DNA of 24,221 nucleotides from a virus. A program made the translations under genes and the position numbers. The notes beneath the pieces are model-generated. The model was given only the letters and a program-made list of their open reading frames with translations. It was not told the DNA's origin and did not search any database. Shown piece after piece: positions 1-6,160 of the stretch. Within the stretch, counting starts at the first letter, position 1. Each line of letters opens with the position of its first letter. The stretch covers positions 1 to 24,221 of the IMG/VR virus record IMGVR_UViG_3300025853_000637; one strand, 5' to 3'.

Positions 1-69
1 ATATCGGAGAACACGAAGGCGTTGACTGAAATGCGTTCAGAACTTAAAGAGAATCGTTGCAAAATGTAA
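1..69 (+). CDS. 3' end of an unidentified gene (partial)
   Basis: Frame 1 is open from the first base to TAA at 67-69 and gives 22 C-terminal residues ending in ELKENRCKM. The stretch is charged and heptad-like, as in the cytoplasmic tails of many small phage holins. It lies directly upstream of the endolysin, where a holin often sits, but too little is visible to assign it. The gene starts outside the window. Confidence 0.45.
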   Translation: MSENTKALTEMRSELKENRCKM

Positions 70-71
70 AG

Positions 72-89
72 TGGTGCGCTATTGCACCA
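72..89 (+). other. Small hairpin between partial gene and endolysin
   Basis: TGGTGC (72-77) and GCACCA (84-89) form a perfect 6-bp stem with loop GCTATT. No T-run follows, so it is not a convincing intrinsic terminator. It overlaps a possible TTG start at 82, which is one reason to prefer the ATG at 109 for the endolysin. It could affect translation or RNA stability; that is inference. Confidence 0.3.
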
Positions 90-108
90 AGAGAATGTAA
101 CTGCAAAG

Positions 109-603
109 ATGGAACAAACTGCGAAGAAAAAGATACCAAGACCAAGCGCGGCAAAGATAGCCGCAGAGGTAATAAAAGAGTTTGAGGGCTACTCTTCAAA
201 GCCTTATATCTGCCCAGCGAACATTCCAACAATCGGCTACGGAAATACCATTTACCCAAATGGTGAACGGGTAACTATGGACGACCCTGAGATTGACAAG
301 GCGGAAGCGGAGAAGATGCTACTGGACACTATTAAAAGCGTTGAAAAGCAAGTGAAAAACGTAGTGGAGGTCAAACTTCCAGCGCATCAACTTGCTGCGT
401 TAATCTCGTTCACTTACAACGTAGGCATAGGGAACTTTTCAAACTCTACTTTATTAGCTTGGTTAAATTCAAACCCTGACTTTCCGAGAATACCTGAGCA
501 GTTCAGAAGGTGGAACAAAGGCGGAGGTAGAGTTCTGAAAGGTTTAGTTCGCAGACGAGAAGCAGAAATAGAGCTTTGGGAAGGGACATCGCGATACATC
601 TAA
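109..603 (+). CDS. Endolysin, phage lysozyme (GH24 family)
   Basis: A T4-type lysozyme that cleaves the MurNAc-GlcNAc bond of peptidoglycan at the end of infection. The 164-aa length is typical of GH24. The catalytic Glu lies in EFEGY (about residue 26), followed by the active-site strand TIGYGNT and the conserved core AALISFTYNVGIGNF; the C-terminus GLVRRREAEIELW matches the family's last helix. No signal peptide is apparent, so export would need a holin or similar pore. ATG 109 was chosen; an in-frame TTG at 82 lies inside a hairpin and would add nine residues. The gene heads a lysis cassette: the following membrane protein overlaps it by 28 bp in another frame. Confidence 0.93.
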   Translation: MEQTAKKKIPRPSAAKIAAEVIKEFEGYSSKPYICPANIPTIGYGNTIYPNGERVTMDDPEIDKAEAEKMLLDTIKSVEKQVKNVVEVKLPAHQLAALISFTYNVGIGNFSNSTLLAWLNSNPDFPRIPEQFRRWNKGGGRVLKGLVRRREAEIELWEGTSRYI

Positions 604-1163
604 TAAAGGTTTACACACCTTACCTTCTTGCTTTCTTGTTAGGCGTTCTTGTGGCTTGGCAAGGCTGCAACTCAGAACCCAAGACCATCACAAAGGTTGT
701 TGAGAAGCCAGTCCCGACCATTGAATATGTAGAGCGTTGGCGGACAGACACCGTTCGTTTCGTTTCTAAGCAACTCGTTACGCGTTACGATACAATCTAC
801 TCCGAGAGAGTAGTTACTCGTTTAGACACATTGTTATTGATAGATACGGTAAGCATAGTTCAAACTTGGCTAACTGAGGTGGCTAATTACGACACCACCG
901 TTAACGATGTGCGCCTAACTTGGTCGAATTATCAGAACAGAACCGAAAACCTAAAGGTACAACTACGCAAGAAGCCGTTAAGCTGGGCGTTAGGAGTTCA
1001 CGGATTGGTCGGCTTACAGAGCGACTTTGTCGAAAGTTACGCTCCGTTATTCGGAATTGGTTTACAAGGAACGGTCAAAAGGACGTATTTTAGCGCAAAC
1101 TATGGCTTTAACGGTCAACACTTTATAGGCGTTGGCGTTGGTCGCAACATTATACAGAAATGA
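576..1163 (+). CDS. Membrane-anchored lysis-cassette protein (spanin-like candidate)
   Basis: A 195-aa protein with one N-terminal membrane segment (about residues 12-29, YTPYLLAFLLGVLVAWQG). A long polar region follows with recurring R-x-DT/DTV units (WRTDTVRFV, TRYDTIYSE, TRLDTLLLIDTV). The C-terminus (about 140-195) is glycine- and aromatic-rich and looks like beta strands (LFGIGLQG, HFIGVGVGRN). N-in anchoring with a periplasmic domain, next to the endolysin, fits an inner-membrane spanin or related lysis protein, but no family is recognised. There is no convincing lipobox before the Cys after the membrane segment. The start is TTG 576 inside the endolysin gene; no ATG is available in frame before the membrane segment. 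Confidence 0.6.
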   Translation: MGRDIAIHLIKVYTPYLLAFLLGVLVAWQGCNSEPKTITKVVEKPVPTIEYVERWRTDTVRFVSKQLVTRYDTIYSERVVTRLDTLLLIDTVSIVQTWLTEVANYDTTVNDVRLTWSNYQNRTENLKVQLRKKPLSWALGVHGLVGLQSDFVESYAPLFGIGLQGTVKRTYFSANYGFNGQHFIGVGVGRNIIQK

Positions 1164-1354
1164 TATACAATGAGAACCCAATTACAAGAGAAGCTATTGA
1201 TAAGCTTCTGAAAAAGAACGCATCAATTCAAGCTAATCTTGGAACTGACTCGACAGAAATGGAGAGATTCCAAGCTAAAATAAAGTGGGCGGAGATACTT
1301 AGGGAAATCCGTTCGTTGGACGCTGAGTTTGCGGACGTAGTACAAGCACAATGA
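1160..1354 (+). CDS. Small hypothetical protein
   Basis: A 64-aa, mostly helical, charged protein not recognised from any family. Its start overlaps the stop of the upstream gene as ATGA (1160-1163), and its own stop overlaps the next start in the same way (ATGA at 1351-1354). Both arrangements suggest translational coupling in one operon. No membrane segment, cysteines or metal motifs are seen. Confidence 0.6.
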   Translation: MIYNENPITREAIDKLLKKNASIQANLGTDSTEMERFQAKIKWAEILREIRSLDAEFADVVQAQ

Positions 1355-2064
1355 GCGACTTTCGACCCCGCATTAAGGGGCAAATGCTGGACGCTTGGAA
1401 TAACCTTACCCGAAAGGAAAGGAGGATTTTAGTTATTGGCGACCTCCACGAGCCGTTCTGTCTTGAAGAGTACCTTGACTTTTGCAAGGAAACTTATCGA
1501 AAGCACAACTGTAATCAAGTTATTTTTATCGGAGACGTTATCGACTCGCACTATTCCAGCTTTCACGAAACCGACCCTGATGGAATGGGCGGAGGAATGG
1601 AGTTGGAACTTGCGATTAAACGTTTGCAACGATGGGTTGAGGCGTTCCCAGTTGCTGATGTAACTATCGGAAACCACGACCGAATAATCTCAAGAAAGGC
1701 GTTTACTGGTGGCATTCCGAAAGCGTGGATAAAATCATTCAACGAAGTCTTGAACGCTCCGACCTGGAACTTTGCCGACCGAGTTGTTTATGACGATGTC
1801 CAATATGTACACGGTGAGGGCGGCACGGCTCGGACTAAGTGCCGAGCAGATATGCAATCAACGGTTCAAGGACACCTACACACTCAATGTTATACGGAGT
1901 GGTATGTAGGTCAGAACTTTAAAGTGTTTGGAACTCAGATAGGTTGCGGAATTGATAACGATAAGTACGCTTTTGCATACGCTAAACGTGGCAAGAAGCC
2001 AGCTATCGGTTGCGCGGTTGTAATAGGAGGTAAAACGATAATAAACGAACTGATGAACTTATGA
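1351..2064 (+). CDS. Calcineurin-like metallophosphoesterase
   Basis: A 237-aa protein with the full metallophosphoesterase motif series: GDLHEP (D31, H33), GDVID (residues 61-65), GNHD (107-110), VHGEG (H154) and GHLH (174-177). These residues bind two metal ions and hydrolyse phosphomonoesters or phosphodiesters. The substrate cannot be read from the sequence; phage members may act on nucleotides, DNA ends or RNA 2',3'-cyclic phosphates. The gene is coupled to both neighbours by ATGA overlaps. It is not an evident lysis protein and is probably an accessory gene riding in this operon. Confidence 0.88.
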   Translation: MSDFRPRIKGQMLDAWNNLTRKERRILVIGDLHEPFCLEEYLDFCKETYRKHNCNQVIFIGDVIDSHYSSFHETDPDGMGGGMELELAIKRLQRWVEAFPVADVTIGNHDRIISRKAFTGGIPKAWIKSFNEVLNAPTWNFADRVVYDDVQYVHGEGGTARTKCRADMQSTVQGHLHTQCYTEWYVGQNFKVFGTQIGCGIDNDKYAFAYAKRGKKPAIGCAVVIGGKTIINELMNL

Positions 2065-2261
2065 TTGTATTTCTTTTAACCGTTTCGCTTTGTCTCCTTT
2101 TGCTGGTTGTTGCTCTGCTAGTTTATCTTTTGTACGCTGTACGTGAATTAATCGACACGCAAGACGTAATCTTCGATGCTGCGGTAAACGCGGAGGAGAT
2201 GTACAAGGAGATAGAGATGAACCAAGAGGCGATTATGAACGCCCACTTCAAGCAAAATTGA
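2061..2261 (+). CDS. Small single-pass membrane protein
   Basis: A 66-aa protein whose first 30 residues are strongly hydrophobic (LLTVSLCLLLLVVALLVYLLY). A charged helical tail rich in Glu, Asp and Met follows. One membrane span with a soluble tail would fit a holin, antiholin or other small inner-membrane protein, but no family is recognised. The gene overlaps the phosphoesterase stop by 4 bp and is the last gene before an early promoter. Its distance from the endolysin (about 1.4 kb) weakens the holin idea. Confidence 0.6.
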   Translation: MIVFLLTVSLCLLLLVVALLVYLLYAVRELIDTQDVIFDAAVNAEEMYKEIEMNQEAIMNAHFKQN

Positions 2262-2269
2262 GTTCAAAC

Positions 2270-2283
2270 TGAAAATATTTTCA
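2270..2283. promoter_or_regulatory. Palindrome upstream of promoter P1
   Basis: TGAAAATATTTTCA is a perfect 14-bp inverted repeat, 18 bp upstream of the second palindrome. No T-run follows directly. It could be a second protein-binding site or part of an AT-rich upstream element. It is not duplicated exactly at the other two promoters, which instead have a TATTTTTTTC tract here. Confidence 0.35.
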
Positions 2284-2301
2284 CTTTTTTTGACCTAAAT
2301 G

Positions 2302-2334
2302 TTTTGAATATTCAAAAGAATAGTTTTATATTTG
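2302..2334 (+). promoter_or_regulatory. Early promoter P1 with palindromic operator
   Basis: The 16-bp perfect palindrome TTTTGAATATTCAAAA spans 2302-2317 and contains the -33-like TTTG (2303-2306). The -7 box TATATTTG is at 2327-2334, 20 nt downstream. This matches the known Bacteroidetes promoter pattern (TTG, 17-23 nt, TAnnTTTG). A repressor on the palindrome would cover the -33 element. The same arrangement recurs at 4698-4727 and, degenerated, at 12943-12972. It drives the gene at 2376 and probably the recombination operon. Confidence 0.8.
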
Positions 2335-2375
2335 GTGCATCATTAACGGGGTGACCCACTAAAAACAACAGAACA

Positions 2376-2639
2376 ATGGAAACACTACAAAACGCAATTC
2401 AAACAGCACAAACAGCAAAGTTTAACGACACGCGCTGTATTGGTGTTATTATTTCGGGCGCTGTTGGGGAAGTAACCATAACCAAGCGCAACAAAAAATC
2501 ATTCAGCTTTGACGGTACGGTAGGCCTTTTAGAAAATGGCAGGCTAATACAAACAAGCGGCAAGGCCAAATTTTGGAAACAGCTAAAAGACGGCCGTTTT
2601 GCTTTTAAGGCAGGCAAAGCCGTATTGACACTAGGATAA
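2376..2639 (+). CDS. Hypothetical early protein
   Basis: An 87-aa basic protein, the first gene after promoter P1. Residues 20-87 alternate polar and hydrophobic positions in short strands (CIGVIISGAVGEVTIT, SFSFDGTVGLLENG), suggesting a small beta-barrel fold, but no family is recognised. The start ATG follows the leader AACAGAACA. Codon choice leans to GGC and GCC in the second half, unlike the GGA/GCG-rich neighbours, which hints at separate acquisition. Confidence 0.6.
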   Translation: METLQNAIQTAQTAKFNDTRCIGVIISGAVGEVTITKRNKKSFSFDGTVGLLENGRLIQTSGKAKFWKQLKDGRFAFKAGKAVLTLG

Positions 2640-2663
2640 AAACAAACAACTAAAAACAGAACA

Positions 2664-2921
2664 ATGAACCACCTTACCTTCCAAGAGAGAGTTCTTCACG
2701 ACAAGACAATACCAGCGTTCGTTCGATTGGTAGCAAGCAAAGCACTAACCGACCTACGCACCGCTCCAGTTGACGCGGGAACAATCCGAGTGCAATCGTT
2801 TGAGTTTTGGCAACTGGTCAAGCACTCAGGCGCAGAGCCTATCAAGTCCGGGCTTTATACTTTCATCCGAATCTATGGCGAGAACCGCAATTCGGTTGAC
2901 ATTCAATGTTTAAATTCGTAA
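2664..2921 (+). CDS. Hypothetical early protein
   Basis: An 85-aa protein with no recognised family. It has a helical N-terminus (FQERVLHDKTIPAFVRLVAS) and a strand-rich C-terminus. The ATG is preceded by AAAACAGAACA, the same A-rich leader seen at 2376 and 2956, so it is likely a genuine gene of the early operon. No catalytic motif, cysteine pair or membrane segment is visible. Confidence 0.55.
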   Translation: MNHLTFQERVLHDKTIPAFVRLVASKALTDLRTAPVDAGTIRVQSFEFWQLVKHSGAEPIKSGLYTFIRIYGENRNSVDIQCLNS

Positions 2922-2955
2922 ATTCAATTTTTAATAATCATCTAATAACAGAACG

Positions 2956-3357
2956 ATGAATCAAACACAGAAAGAGAGACTTCAGAGTCTCGCAACCGAG
3001 AACGGTCTAAACAAAGACCACTTCTTTAAAAGCCCTCAAGGGTTCGTAATAATAACCCGACAAGGCATTGAGCGCATCCAAGCGCAGAGAGGCATCCGAG
3101 TAACTTACGATGTGGTCAGCCTATCGGACGACCTGAAGCACGTAGTAATAAAAGCTACTGGAGAGATGGCACGACCTGACGGTTTACCTGTAATGATGGA
3201 AACATTCGGAGAGTCTGCACCTGACAACACGCGGCAAAAGTACCCGGTCGCAATGGCTGAGAAACGCGCACTATCAAGAGTGGTTCTGAAACTCTCAGGA
3301 CTTTACGAAGTTGGCGTTTTCGGAGAAGATGAGTCGGACGATTTTAAACGAGCGTAA
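2956..3357 (+). CDS. Candidate single-strand annealing/recombination protein
   Basis: A 133-aa protein. The core QGFVIITRQGIERIQAQRGI followed by YPVAMAEKRALSRVVLKLSG resembles small phage proteins found next to recombination exonucleases. The 'AMAEKRA' helix recalls the conserved segment of Rad52/Erf/Sak-type annealing proteins, although the match is by eye and not diagnostic. Context supports it: YqaJ exonuclease starts 3 bp downstream, then an SSB-like protein and NinG. Such annealases load on the 3' tail made by the exonuclease. An alternative is an unrelated DNA-metabolism protein. Confidence 0.5.
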   Translation: MNQTQKERLQSLATENGLNKDHFFKSPQGFVIITRQGIERIQAQRGIRVTYDVVSLSDDLKHVVIKATGEMARPDGLPVMMETFGESAPDNTRQKYPVAMAEKRALSRVVLKLSGLYEVGVFGEDESDDFKRA

Positions 3358-3359
3358 CG

Positions 3360-3992
3360 ATGGATATTTTTGAAGCAATTAGCGACACTCAGCAACAAAC
3401 TGAAGAATGGCACGCGCAAAGGTTAGGGAAGTTCACGGCTTCCCGATTCGGTGACTTGATGACCAACGGGCGAAAGAAAGACGAAGTTCTTGGAGCGACT
3501 GCGGTTTCCTACATTTACGAGAAGGCTGCGGAGCTTCTAACAGGCGAACGCAAGGAAATCTTCGGTACTGCGCTGGACTGGGGAAACGAATACGAGCCAA
3601 TCTGCAAAGCTTACTACCAAGAAACGACTGGATTGACATTGGAAGAGTTGCCATTCGTTCCAATTAACGAATATTCAGGAGCTTCTCCTGATGGCTTTAT
3701 CAAGGAGTACGGAGAACTGATAGAAATCAAATGCCCGTACAACACCGCGAACCACCTCAAGACTGCTTTCGAGGGTTACATTGACCCAAAATACTTGTGG
3801 CAAATGCAAGGGCAAATGCTGGCTACTGGAGCGTTAGCTTGTCGGTTTATTTCATTCGACCCACGCATCAAGGATGAACGCTTTAAACTGATTGAAATAC
3901 GAGTAGAAGCAGACCTTGAGATGCAAGAACAACTCCGCGAACGGTTAGCGTTTGCAAATGATTATCTTCGTAACCTTTTAAACATCAAATAA
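3360..3992 (+). CDS. YqaJ-type viral recombination exonuclease
   Basis: A 210-aa protein of the lambda-exonuclease/YqaJ group (PD-(D/E)XK fold), which degrades one strand of duplex DNA ends to make 3' overhangs for annealing. Visible motifs are the N-terminal EEWHAQRLGKFTASRFG, the GNEYEP helix (E77, E79), the metal-binding Asp in SGASPDG (D111) and E-I-K (E122, K124). The C-terminus carries YLWQMQGQML, another conserved part of the family. It lies 3 bp after the candidate annealing protein and 2 bp before the SSB-like gene, forming a compact recombination operon. Confidence 0.93.
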   Translation: MDIFEAISDTQQQTEEWHAQRLGKFTASRFGDLMTNGRKKDEVLGATAVSYIYEKAAELLTGERKEIFGTALDWGNEYEPICKAYYQETTGLTLEELPFVPINEYSGASPDGFIKEYGELIEIKCPYNTANHLKTAFEGYIDPKYLWQMQGQMLATGALACRFISFDPRIKDERFKLIEIRVEADLEMQEQLRERLAFANDYLRNLLNIK

Positions 3993-3993
3993 A

Positions 3994-4287
3994 ATGCAGA
4001 ACAAAGTAATTTTTGTAGACGGCTTGAACGTATTCACACCAAGCGAAAACGCTCCTGAGTGGATTAAAGCAAATATGGTTATCAACCCGACCAAGCTGGT
4101 TAAGTGGCTGGAGCAAAATGACCAGCACCTTAAAGAAGGCAAACACGGTCTTGAGATTCGTTTAGAAATCAAACAGTCAGCGCAAGGGAAACTTTATGCC
4201 GCAGTCGATACGTTCGAACCGAAGCTAAAAGAGGAAGTAATTTCTAAACAACCAGTCGTTGAAGAAGAAGGCGACCTCCCGTTCTAA
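3994..4287 (+). CDS. SSB-like single-stranded DNA-binding protein
   Basis: A 97-aa protein. The body has beta-strand character (KVIFVDGLNVF, LEIRLEIKQSAQGKLYAAVD). The C-terminus ends EEEGDLPF, matching the acidic tip with terminal Pro-Phe by which bacterial SSB recruits partners. It is shorter than cellular SSB and lacks an obvious full OB fold by eye, so it is probably a phage-type ssDNA-binding protein. Its position between the exonuclease and NinG supports a role protecting or handing over ssDNA during recombination or replication. The NinG gene starts 29 bp before its stop in another frame. Confidence 0.6.
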   Translation: MQNKVIFVDGLNVFTPSENAPEWIKANMVINPTKLVKWLEQNDQHLKEGKHGLEIRLEIKQSAQGKLYAAVDTFEPKLKEEVISKQPVVEEEGDLPF

Positions 4288-4657
4288 AATTGTCAAAGAT
4301 TTAGATGCAGTCTTTAGCCGTTACATACGGTTAAGGGCTGCAAATCTTGACGGCTTTGTCGAGTGCTACACTTGCGGCAGAAGCTATCATTGGAAGAAAA
4401 TACAATGCGGGCACTTTATGAGCAGAGCAAGGTACGCAACAAGATGGAACGAGGACAACTGCCGACCTCAATGCTACGGTTGTAATGTAATGCAACAGGG
4501 CAGACAGTACGACTTCGGGCTGAACTTAGATAGAGAACGCGAAGGGTTGGCGGAAGAGATGCACCAGCTCAGCCTAACAACGGTAAAGTTAGCAACGTGG
4601 GAACTGGAGGAGATGCTTCAAGAGTACCGAGAAAAGGTCAAATCCTTAGAATCCTGA
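4259..4657 (+). CDS. ninG: NinG/Rap recombination nuclease
   Basis: A 132-aa protein of the lambda NinG (Rap) family, which cleaves Holliday junctions and D-loops. It has the cysteine/histidine set of the family: CYTCG (C36, C39), QCGHF (C50, H52) and CRPQCYGC (C68, C72, C75), with the conserved RARYATRWNEDNCRPQCYGC block. The N-terminal helix SKIVKDLDAVFSRYIRLR is also typical. The start is TTG 4259, inside the SSB-like gene; there is no upstream ATG, and family members begin close to SRSK, so this start is favoured. It acts with the YqaJ/annealase pair upstream. Confidence 0.88.
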   Translation: MKKKATSRSKIVKDLDAVFSRYIRLRAANLDGFVECYTCGRSYHWKKIQCGHFMSRARYATRWNEDNCRPQCYGCNVMQQGRQYDFGLNLDREREGLAEEMHQLSLTTVKLATWELEEMLQEYREKVKSLES

Positions 4658-4697
4658 ACTTCCTCAACATCCTGAGTGATATTTTTTTCCCTAAATG

Positions 4698-4727
4698 TTT
4701 TGAATATTCAAAATAGTTGTATATTTG
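4698..4727 (+). promoter_or_regulatory. Early promoter P2 with palindromic operator
   Basis: The identical 16-bp palindrome TTTTGAATATTCAAAA is at 4698-4713, with the -7 box TATATTTG at 4720-4727, 17 nt after the internal TTTG. The upstream context (TATTTTTTTCCCTAAATG) also resembles the other copies, so about 55 bp is repeated. It drives the gene at 4763 and probably the regulator operon to 6137. Confidence 0.8.
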
Positions 4728-4762
4728 AAGCATCAAAACAAACAAACACTAAAACAACAGAC

Positions 4763-4936
4763 ATGACTAAAGTATTTGAAATCAAAATCGGCAGAACTTG
4801 GACAAAGGTTAGAGCAACATCAATGAAAGCCCTGAATGATTGGGGAAAAGAAAACGGTGTTAAAGATTGGAGAATGGTTGGAATGATGAGCATTTCAGAA
4901 ACAGCCGCAAGTCAATCACTTAAAGTTGTAGCGTAA
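4763..4936 (+). CDS. Small hypothetical early protein
   Basis: A 57-aa basic protein that is the first gene after promoter P2. The ATG at 4763 follows an A-rich leader (AACAACAGAC) and lies 35 nt after the -7 box. An upstream in-frame start at 4676 precedes the promoter and was rejected. The sequence (KVRATSMKALNDWGKENGVKDW) suggests a small alpha/beta fold. No family is recognised. Confidence 0.6.
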   Translation: MTKVFEIKIGRTWTKVRATSMKALNDWGKENGVKDWRMVGMMSISETAASQSLKVVA

Positions 4937-4948
4937 TAAACAAGGGGG

Positions 4949-4967
4949 TCGCGCATCCGTAACGCGA
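4949..4967 (+). other. Weak hairpin before the gene at 4983
   Basis: TCGCG (4949-4953) and CGCGA (4963-4967) can pair around a 9-nt loop, with a long A-tract after it. The geometry would be a terminator only for the opposite strand, where no gene is seen. It may instead structure the leader of the next gene. Confidence 0.2.
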
Positions 4968-4982
4968 GAAAAAAAAAGAAGA

Positions 4983-5231
4983 ATGAAAACAAGAAGTTTC
5001 AAACATTGGATTGCTAACCTTGAAGTGGAGGTCAGCTTTACACACTACCCTGAAGAGCCGATGGTCAGGTATTACCCTGATGGTTCGGGTCATCCGGGCT
5101 GCTCCGCTTCAGTAGATGACATCTGCATCACTACAAAAATAAACGGTGTTGATGTGGACATTACGGAAGTATTGGAGGCATTGGAATTTGACGTTGAAGA
5201 TATAGCTTGGGAGGTAGCTGGAGACCAATGA
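4983..5231 (+). CDS. Hypothetical acidic protein
   Basis: An 82-aa protein not recognised. Its C-terminal half is acidic (DVDITEVLEALEFDVEDIAWEV) and its middle has a Gly/Pro/His/Cys stretch (YYPDGSGHPGCSAS). No catalytic motif is obvious. The ATG follows an A-rich run, and the stop overlaps the next start as ATGA, so it is translated with the HTH regulator downstream. Confidence 0.55.
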   Translation: MKTRSFKHWIANLEVEVSFTHYPEEPMVRYYPDGSGHPGCSASVDDICITTKINGVDVDITEVLEALEFDVEDIAWEVAGDQ

Positions 5232-5407
5232 TACATTTACCGAAAATAGACGAAGTGATAGCGGAGGCGAACGCCAAGAAGATAACCGCTTATCGGATAG
5301 CCAAAGACACGGGGCTATCAACTCAAACCGTGTACGCTTACTTTGCTGGCGAGAGGGTCAGCGTAAGAACACAAGAAACAATAATCAATTACATAAATCA
5401 GAACTGA
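5228..5407 (+). CDS. Small XRE/Cro-like HTH DNA-binding protein
   Basis: A 59-aa protein with a helix-turn-helix: KKITAYRIAKDTGLSTQTVYAYFAGE, where IAKDTG-LSTQTVYAY fits helices 2 and 3. The remaining C-terminal helix is short, as in lambda Cro. Such proteins bind short palindromic operators as dimers. The palindrome TTTTGAATATTCAAAA upstream, in front of this operon, is a natural candidate target; this pairing is inference. ATG 5228 overlaps the upstream stop (ATGA). A longer TTG start at 5207 is in frame but less likely. Confidence 0.72.
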   Translation: MIHLPKIDEVIAEANAKKITAYRIAKDTGLSTQTVYAYFAGERVSVRTQETIINYINQN

Positions 5408-5712
5408 TGTACTACAACACGAACAACGAAATAGGGACAGAACTCAAGAAGTCCCAAGAGAAAGCGAAAAGTCAGGACGAACTTGTCTTGATTTACTTCA
5501 GAAACCATGACCAGCTCGGTGTAACACCTGAGCGAGTTCTGCGGCACTTTCAGATAATGGAGCCGTTATCTTCCGACAAGTGGGCAAAGACACCTATTAC
5601 TTCCATAAGAAGGTCGTTCTCGAACCTGCACAAGAAAGGATTGATTGAGAAGACAGGTTACAAGATAGAAGGCGATTTTGGCAAACAGATAAACGTTTGG
5701 AGATGCAAGTGA
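5407..5712 (+). CDS. Winged-helix-like hypothetical protein
   Basis: A 101-aa basic protein. Residues 25-95 read like a winged helix: a helix ending YFRNHDQLGVTPERVLRHF, a recognition-type helix ITSIRRSFSNLHKKGLIEKTG, then a strand pair (YKIEGDFGKQINVWRCK). The motif 'SNLHKKGLIEKTG' is typical of DNA-binding winged helices in phage regulators. Its TGATG overlap with the HTH gene and 10-bp overlap with the DnaA-like gene suggest one regulatory operon. The exact role is unknown. Confidence 0.55.
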   Translation: MYYNTNNEIGTELKKSQEKAKSQDELVLIYFRNHDQLGVTPERVLRHFQIMEPLSSDKWAKTPITSIRRSFSNLHKKGLIEKTGYKIEGDFGKQINVWRCK

Positions 5713-6137
5713 GATTGAACGACAATATGAGGCAGCAACTGACAGACATCATTGAGCTGCACAAGGGTTACTTCGGTGGGGATGTTGAACATTTACTTGA
5801 TGCTCTGAATGGAGTAAAAGCCAGCAGATACATCGGACAGGAAGCCAAAGAGATAATATCAAACATCGAACAGGCTACAGGAATAGCTTACTCCGAACTG
5901 AAGTCAAAGAACCGAGAACGCAACACCGTAATAGCAAGGCAATACGCCATGTTTCAGCTCTACGACATTCTTTATCCGTTGGGTTATACCTTGACCGAGA
6001 TAGGCAAGATGTTCAATAGAGACCACTCTACGGTCATCTACTCCATTCGACAGGTCGAAGATGCCCTGAGTGCTGGCGACTTTTTAGTAACCAAAATACA
6101 CGAGAACTATGGAAAGCTGGAAGCTAAGAGTGCTTGA
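5703..6137 (+). CDS. Stand-alone DnaA domain IV-like DNA-binding protein
   Basis: A 144-aa protein whose residues 66-122 match the C-terminal DNA-binding domain of DnaA: SKNRERNTVIARQYAMFQLYD, then LTEIGKMFNRDHSTVIYSIRQV. The basic ARQ and the DHSTV motif are the DnaA-box contact residues. The AAA+ ATPase part of DnaA is absent; the N-terminal half (LTDIIELHKGYFGGDVEHLLDAL) is unrecognised. It could mark the phage origin, compete with host DnaA or regulate transcription. ATG 5703 was chosen over TTG 5697. It overlaps the upstream stop. Confidence 0.8.
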   Translation: MQVRLNDNMRQQLTDIIELHKGYFGGDVEHLLDALNGVKASRYIGQEAKEIISNIEQATGIAYSELKSKNRERNTVIARQYAMFQLYDILYPLGYTLTEIGKMFNRDHSTVIYSIRQVEDALSAGDFLVTKIHENYGKLEAKSA

Positions 6138-6160
6138 CTTTGTAATGTGGACACTCGGAT

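Noticed and set aside
72-89. Terminator before the endolysin
   Set aside because: The 6-bp hairpin has no T-run after it and the lysis genes should be co-transcribed.
4949-4967. Terminator between the 4763 and 4983 genes
   Set aside because: The hairpin is followed by A, not T, so it would only work for the opposite strand, which has no genes here.
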